From contig SDNV01000116.1 of assembly GCA_004524515.1 (NCBI GenBank), positions 1-8,461 of the forward strand: a stretch of 8,461 nt of DNA. The letters are read 5' to 3'. A program made the translations under genes and the position numbers. The notes beneath the pieces are model-generated. The model saw nothing but the letters and a program-made list of their open reading frames with translations. It ran no database searches and was not told the DNA's origin. This document shows positions 4,810 through 8,461 of the stretch, one piece after another. How positions within the stretch are numbered: position 1 is the stretch's first letter; every line of letters starts with the position of its first letter. The stretch comes from Promethearchaeota archaeon (GTDB lineage Archaea; Asgardarchaeota; Lokiarchaeia; Sigynarchaeales; SOKP01).

Positions 4810-7089
4810 TTGAATAATTCATTACATTCGACTCAAAATTCGAAGATTAGCTTAGAATTGATTAGAACTGTAGTAAAGGAAATAGAGAAGATTCTCAGCA
4901 ATGATAATATATTTGAGCAACAAAACTTTAAAAGGTGGCAAGATGATTTTAAAATAATTTATGGCTCCCAATTTTCAGATTTAAAACTTTACCTTACCCT
5001 TTCTTTAATATATTTTATTGGACAAGTATTGATATCTAAATTTGTGTTTGGTGAGGGAGATTTAAATCTTAATCATAAAAATTTTGTTTCAACCTTTCAG
5101 AGGATTAAAACTAAAGTAAATAAGGAATATACTAACTTCAAGCTTTTTGATTTTAGATATTTCGATCCTATTTATGAATCTATTAAATTGAATAAATTAC
5201 CTCCTTATGCTAAGCTATTAAATAAAATTGTGAATATATTATCAAATTTAGGTATTAATCCTGAATATATTCTTGATTATTTTGTACAGGAGATGATTCC
5301 CCATGAAATTAGGCATAAAACGGGTGAATTTTTTACTCCCAATTTTATTGTGAAAAGTATGATAAACACTTCTTATCAGGTTGGAGAGAAAGTTGTTGAT
5401 CCGTGTTGTGGCTCAGGCAATTTTTTAATAGCAATTTTAAAGAAAATTTTGGCTTCAAATACTACAGATGAACTAAAAATCTTAGCTATTAATAATATAT
5501 ATGGTTATGATATTAATCCAATTTCAATTTATATGACAAAAATAAATTTTTTACTTATATTAAAAGAACATCTTTCAATAGGTAAAGTCAATCTTTATGT
5601 CTTAGATTCACTATTTCCCTCTCATAATAAGAATAAGAAAAAAGCATATATTGAAAATTCTTATAATACCTTTGATTTAGTAATTGGAAATCCTCCCTGG
5701 TATACCTTAAGAGATATCGACTCCATTGAAAACCAAACTCAAATTAAGAATTTAGCTGAAAATTTGGGTATAAAACCCTTACCTAAAAACATTTTAAATA
5801 TTGAAATTTCTGCTTTATTTTTTTATCAAGCAAGAGAACTATATTTAAAAAGCAAGGGGAAAATATTCTTTGTCATTACAAAAGGAGTTATGACTGGTTC
5901 CCACGCGTCCCGATTTCGTAATTTTCAAGGATTCAAAAAAGTAAAAATATGCCTATTAGAACAAAAATTGGAAAAAATTTTTAATATTGATTTTATCTGT
6001 CTTTTCGCTCAAAAATCAGAATTTAAGACAGAATTAACTAATAGGGAAATTAAAGTAGATTATCTTAAATTAAGTAATCAATCTAATTCTGTTGATTATT
6101 TTGATGATTTAGAATTAGTAATAGAAAAGTCGGATATATTTTTACCCTATCATATTGAAAAAAAGGGAAATAAAGTTTATACTAAGAAATACATTTCAAA
6201 AGAACTACTTAAAGAATTACTTCCCTATGGAGTGAGCATCTATAAAAAATTGTTTCATAAGGGAGCAGATTTAAATCCTAGAAATCTGATTTTCGTGAAA
6301 TGTAAAAAGTTAGACGATTCTCTAGTTGAGATTAATCCGGATGACAGAATCTTCAAAAACGCGAAATCTCCTTGGAATAAAAGAGAATTTAAAAATGAAT
6401 TAATTGAAAAGAAATATATTTTTAATGTTATCAAAAGCACGGAATTGTTAAAGTTCTATATTTATGATTCTTATCATGTATTTTTACCACTTTCCAAAAG
6501 GGATCTTAAGTTTAATTATAATGAATTAACTGACAAAGCTAAAAGATTTTATGACATAATCAACCAAAAATATATTACCTATAAAAAAAGATCGACTAAG
6601 CATAAATCCCTACTCGACAATCTTAATCGATGGGAGAAATTAATTAATAAACGGCAGTTGGCAAAGATTAAAGTGGTGTACAATAACTCTGGATCGGTTT
6701 TGAATTCTGTAGTTGTAATCGGAGATTTTTTGGTAACGGGGGATTTATCTTTTTATGATACAGAGAATTTAGAAGAAGCATATTATTTATCCTCTATTCT
6801 TAACTCTAATTTAATGACCAAACAGATTAAAATACGGAAAAGTTCAAGACACATCTTTAAAATCCCTTTTGAAATTCCAATTAAAAAATTTAATTCAAAC
6901 AATCAAAATCATATACAATTGGCACATTTAGGAAAAGAATGTCATAGGATAGTCAAAAAAAAAGTTATGGAAATGGTTAACAATGAGAATCAAGATTTTT
7001 CTAAAATTAAATTTCAAAAAGCTTTGATTCTAAGGTTAAAATTACCATTAGAACAAATAGATGAAATTTTAAAATTAGAATTTGAATAA
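4810..7089 (+). CDS. N6-adenine DNA methyltransferase, Eco57I/type IIG-like, apparently without nuclease
   Basis: The 759-residue protein should transfer methyl from S-adenosylmethionine to the N6 of adenine in DNA. An N-terminal helical part (about 1-165) contains FKRWQDDFKIIYGSQ (40-54), resembling the region ahead of the catalytic domain in Eco57I-like enzymes. The catalytic domain shows GEFFTPNFIVKSM (172-184), the SAM-binding motif I VDPCCGSGNF (196-205), GYDINP (232-237) and the catalytic motif IV DLVIGNPPW (289-297), giving the N-6 DNA methylase (gamma-type) order. The C-terminal third looks like a target recognition domain, with YYLSSILNSNLMTK (658-671) and FKIPFEIPIKKF (683-694). I find no clear PD-(D/E)xK nuclease at the N-terminus, and the length is short for a type IIG fusion. 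No separate nuclease is visible either. It may therefore be a solitary methyltransferase or the remnant of a restriction system. Its codons are AT-rich, suggesting transfer. Start: TTG with a strong Shine-Dalgarno. Confidence 0.9.
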   Translation: MNNSLHSTQNSKISLELIRTVVKEIEKILSNDNIFEQQNFKRWQDDFKIIYGSQFSDLKLYLTLSLIYFIGQVLISKFVFGEGDLNLNHKNFVSTFQRIKTKVNKEYTNFKLFDFRYFDPIYESIKLNKLPPYAKLLNKIVNILSNLGINPEYILDYFVQEMIPHEIRHKTGEFFTPNFIVKSMINTSYQVGEKVVDPCCGSGNFLIAILKKILASNTTDELKILAINNIYGYDINPISIYMTKINFLLILKEHLSIGKVNLYVLDSLFPSHNKNKKKAYIENSYNTFDLVIGNPPWYTLRDIDSIENQTQIKNLAENLGIKPLPKNILNIEISALFFYQARELYLKSKGKIFFVITKGVMTGSHASRFRNFQGFKKVKICLLEQKLEKIFNIDFICLFAQKSEFKTELTNREIKVDYLKLSNQSNSVDYFDDLELVIEKSDIFLPYHIEKKGNKVYTKKYISKELLKELLPYGVSIYKKLFHKGADLNPRNLIFVKCKKLDDSLVEINPDDRIFKNAKSPWNKREFKNELIEKKYIFNVIKSTELLKFYIYDSYHVFLPLSKRDLKFNYNELTDKAKRFYDIINQKYITYKKRSTKHKSLLDNLNRWEKLINKRQLAKIKVVYNNSGSVLNSVVVIGDFLVTGDLSFYDTENLEEAYYLSSILNSNLMTKQIKIRKSSRHIFKIPFEIPIKKFNSNNQNHIQLAHLGKECHRIVKKKVMEMVNNENQDFSKIKFQKALILRLKLPLEQIDEILKLEFE

Positions 7090-7136
7090 ATATTATTTTA
7101 AGGCAACCATTCCCTAAATGAAAGCCAAAAAAACCC

Positions 7137-7148
7137 AAAATTAATAAA
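7137..7148 (+). promoter_or_regulatory. Possible TATA element of the GTPase gene
   Basis: AAAATTAATAAA lies about 55 bases ahead of the ATG and would predict transcription starting near 7170. The 109-base gap after the methyltransferase and this element favour an independent promoter over read-through, but the match is only fair. Confidence 0.35.
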
Positions 7149-7170
7149 ACTAAATCACCATTAATTTAGT
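7149..7170. promoter_or_regulatory. Inverted repeat ACTAAAT-N8-ATTTAGT ahead of the GTPase gene
   Basis: The arms 7149-7155 and 7164-7170 are exact reverse complements around CACCATTA. The repeat lies between the possible TATA element and the start codon, so it could be an operator at the transcription start. As RNA it would be a weak, AT-only-stem hairpin apart from one C-G pair, which makes a leader-structure role less likely. Confidence 0.35.
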
Positions 7171-7186
7171 GAGCAATCTTTACATC

Positions 7187-7190
7187 GGAG
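7187..7190 (+). promoter_or_regulatory. Shine-Dalgarno choosing the ATG of the GTPase
   Basis: GGAG lies eight bases ahead of the ATG at 7199. A GTG at 7169 opens the same frame ten codons earlier but has no such site, and a start there would place this GGAG inside the coding sequence. The ATG also gives a normal GTPase N-terminus. Confidence 0.65.
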
Positions 7191-7198
7191 ACCTAGTA

Positions 7199-7732
7199 AT
7201 GCAAAAACATTTCCTATTTAAAATTCTGGTAGGTGGCGATGGTGGGGTAGGGAAGACAACTTTATTACGTAGATATGTTAATGGGAAATTTGATGAGAGT
7301 ACAATCATGACAGTTGGAGTCGATTTCTTCGTAAAGGAAATAAGTCTGAACTTTAATAATTCGAAAATGAAATGCTCATTACAACTGTGGGATTTAGGAG
7401 GTCAAAAGCAGTTTCGACATCTAATGTCCAGCTATGTTATGGGAGCAAGAGGAGCCCTACTTCTTATAGATTTAACTCGATTGCCCGAAATAAAAGCAGT
7501 ATTGGAGTGGGTAAATATCGTAAGGATGCATGATATTGATCTTCCCATCATTCTGGTAGGAACTAAATTAGATCTAGATGAGTTTTTAGCGATTGATGAT
7601 GAAACGGCATTAAATATCAAGGATACTTTTAATATGATCGAATATGTAAAAACTTCATCTAAAACAGGTTATAATGTCGAAAAAGTATTTGAATTAATGG
7701 CAAAAAAATTAATGAAAATCAAAAATGAATAA
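7199..7732 (+). CDS. Small Ras-superfamily GTPase (Rab-like switch I, Arf/Rag-like switch II)
   Basis: This is a 177-residue GTP-binding switch protein of the single-domain size usual for Ras-like GTPases. All five G motifs are present. G1 is GDGGVGKT (13-20, Lys19, Thr20). G2 is in TVGVDFFVKEI, with Thr38 as the likely magnesium ligand. G3 is WDLGGQKQF (64-72), with Gln69 in the place of the catalytic Ras Gln61. G4 is GTKLD (121-125). G5 is TSSKTG (152-157). Switch I reads like Rab proteins, while WDLGGQ is the form seen in Arf, Sar and Rag GTPases. The C-terminus ends KIKNE with no CaaX or double-cysteine prenylation signal. The N-terminus MQKHFLFKI shows no myristoylation glycine, so the protein is probably cytosolic or membrane-bound only through partners. 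Asgard archaea are known to carry many such GTPases. No GAP, exchange factor or roadblock protein is visible next to it, so its pathway is unknown. Confidence 0.92.
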   Translation: MQKHFLFKILVGGDGGVGKTTLLRRYVNGKFDESTIMTVGVDFFVKEISLNFNNSKMKCSLQLWDLGGQKQFRHLMSSYVMGARGALLLIDLTRLPEIKAVLEWVNIVRMHDIDLPIILVGTKLDLDEFLAIDDETALNIKDTFNMIEYVKTSSKTGYNVEKVFELMAKKLMKIKNE

Positions 7733-7737
7733 GAGGC

Positions 7738-7743
7738 TTTTTT
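7738..7743 (+). terminator. Oligo-T stretch after the GTPase gene
   Basis: GGC followed by six T lies five bases past the stop codon. Archaeal RNA polymerase can terminate at such T-runs without a hairpin. A second run of eight T at 7797-7804 lies further on, before the next gene's promoter. Confidence 0.4.
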
Positions 7744-7815
7744 CTAAAAAATTTTGGGTTCAAAATAAATAGATTGAGTTATAATCACAAAAATTATTTT
7801 TTTTAAACCCTTCAA

Positions 7816-7830
7816 TTCAAATATTAATAA
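7816..7830 (+). promoter_or_regulatory. Probable TATA box of the metallo-hydrolase gene
   Basis: TTCAAATATTAATAA is an AT element centred about 30 bases ahead of the ATG at 7853. Transcription would then start at or within a few bases of the ATG. Together with the absence of any Shine-Dalgarno, this suggests a leaderless or near-leaderless message. Confidence 0.4.
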
Positions 7831-7852
7831 AAAAATTTCAATACCTCAAATT

Positions 7853-8461
7853 ATGGATGACGAACTAGTGATTCTTGGTTCTGGAGGGGGTAGGCATCAC
7901 ATTAGAACACAGCATAGAGCCACGGGAGGAATTTTATATAAGTTTAATGGAATTCAAAGCCATATTGACCCGGGTCCAGGCGCAACTGTAAGAATCAATC
8001 AATACGGAGAAGATCCAACAAAAACTGAATTATTTATAGTAACTCATCTACATATTGACCATTTCAATGACATTAGCGCAGTTATCGAATCTTCACGCGA
8101 TACGCTGCATGATAAAAAATATAATTACGTGAAAAAAGGAGTTTTATTAACGACGAACGATACTCTTGAATATATTTCGGAATATCATTTAAACATGTTG
8201 CAAAAAGTCATCCGATTTAAAGCAGGAGATAAATTTTTTTATAACGGAGCAGAGATAAGTGGAACAAAAGTAGTGCATTCACCCAAAATAGAGGGATTTG
8301 GGATCAAATTTAAATTAAAAGATTATTCAATTGCTTTTACCAGCGACACAATGGTCTTTGATGGGTTTTCTGAACAGTATTCAGATGTGAATATTTTGGT
8401 TTTGCATCTTCTAAGGCCTGATTCTGTGACTTGTAAGCGGCATTTATGTACGGATGAAGTA
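7853..8461 (+). CDS. Metallo-beta-lactamase-fold hydrolase (3' end cut off by window)
   Basis: The frame is open from the ATG at 7853 to the last base, 203 codons with no stop. The translation begins MDDELVILGSGGGRHH. It has the N-terminal MBL pattern of a glycine-rich strand followed by HIDPGPGA (37-44). The metal motif THLHIDHFND follows, giving HxHxDH at H65, H67, D69 and H70. Further likely ligands are H142 (VVHSPK), D165 (FTSDT) and H198 (CKRHLCTDE), the last in the position of the late histidine of the RNase Z/PhnP-like branch. So nearly the whole zinc site is in the part seen. The fold covers nucleases, phosphodiesterases and hydrolases; the substrate cannot be assigned. There is no signal peptide, so it is probably cytosolic. 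It follows the GTPase by 120 bases with its own likely promoter, so co-transcription is not implied. Confidence 0.85.
   Translation, partial: MDDELVILGSGGGRHHIRTQHRATGGILYKFNGIQSHIDPGPGATVRINQYGEDPTKTELFIVTHLHIDHFNDISAVIESSRDTLHDKKYNYVKKGVLLTTNDTLEYISEYHLNMLQKVIRFKAGDKFFYNGAEISGTKVVHSPKIEGFGIKFKLKDYSIAFTSDTMVFDGFSEQYSDVNILVLHLLRPDSVTCKRHLCTDEV

Noticed and set aside
6255..6440. Minus-strand open frame inside the methyltransferase
   Set aside because: It is short and antisense to the target-recognition region, with no initiation signals.
7432..7620. Minus-strand open frame inside the GTPase
   Set aside because: It is the antisense shadow of conserved GTPase motifs.
1..8461. CRISPR array, insertion sequence, transposase or attachment site
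   Set aside because: No regularly spaced repeats, no transposase or integrase motifs, and no terminal repeats flanking the AT-rich YkgJ/methyltransferase island were found by eye.

Overview
The window looks like chromosomal DNA of an AT-rich archaeon, most likely an Asgard archaeon (Lokiarchaeia-like). The reasons are archaeal-style TATA boxes 25-40 bases ahead of starts, a eukaryote-like Ras-superfamily GTPase, an HdrA-MvhD fusion typical of anaerobic archaeal redox metabolism, and heavy use of TTG starts. The lineage is an inference; no rRNA or tRNA is present to settle it.

Layout, left to right. At positions 1-32 on the minus strand is the first ten codons of a gene that overlaps the HdrA stop by an ATGA junction. 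At 29-2422 on the minus strand is a fused HdrA-MvhD, the flavin electron-bifurcating core of a heterodisulfide-reductase-type complex. An AT-rich divergent promoter region (2423-2706) follows. At 2707-3984 on the plus strand is a secreted permuted papain-fold (YiiX/NlpC-P60-like) enzyme with an unfamiliar C-terminal domain, ended by a bacterial-looking hairpin plus T-tract terminator. At 4072-4677 on the minus strand is a YkgJ-type cysteine-cluster protein. It is divergent from an N6-adenine DNA methyltransferase at 4810-7089 on the plus strand, and a perfect 26-bp palindrome lies between the two. At 7199-7732 on the plus strand is a small GTPase, and at 7853-8461 on the plus strand is a metallo-beta-lactamase-fold hydrolase cut off by the window end.

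The genes do not form one pathway. HdrA and its overlapping downstream partner are probably an electron-transfer operon running off the left edge. The YkgJ/methyltransferase pair is visibly poorer in G+C than both flanks and shares a divergent control region with the palindrome, so it is the best candidate for an acquired module. No restriction nuclease is visible beside the methyltransferase. The GTPase joins a Rab-like switch I to an Arf/Rag-like WDLGGQ switch II and has no lipidation site, suggesting a cytosolic switch.

Inverted repeats sit in three of the promoter regions (before the papain-fold gene, between YkgJ and the methyltransferase, before the GTPase) and are the most plausible regulatory sites.
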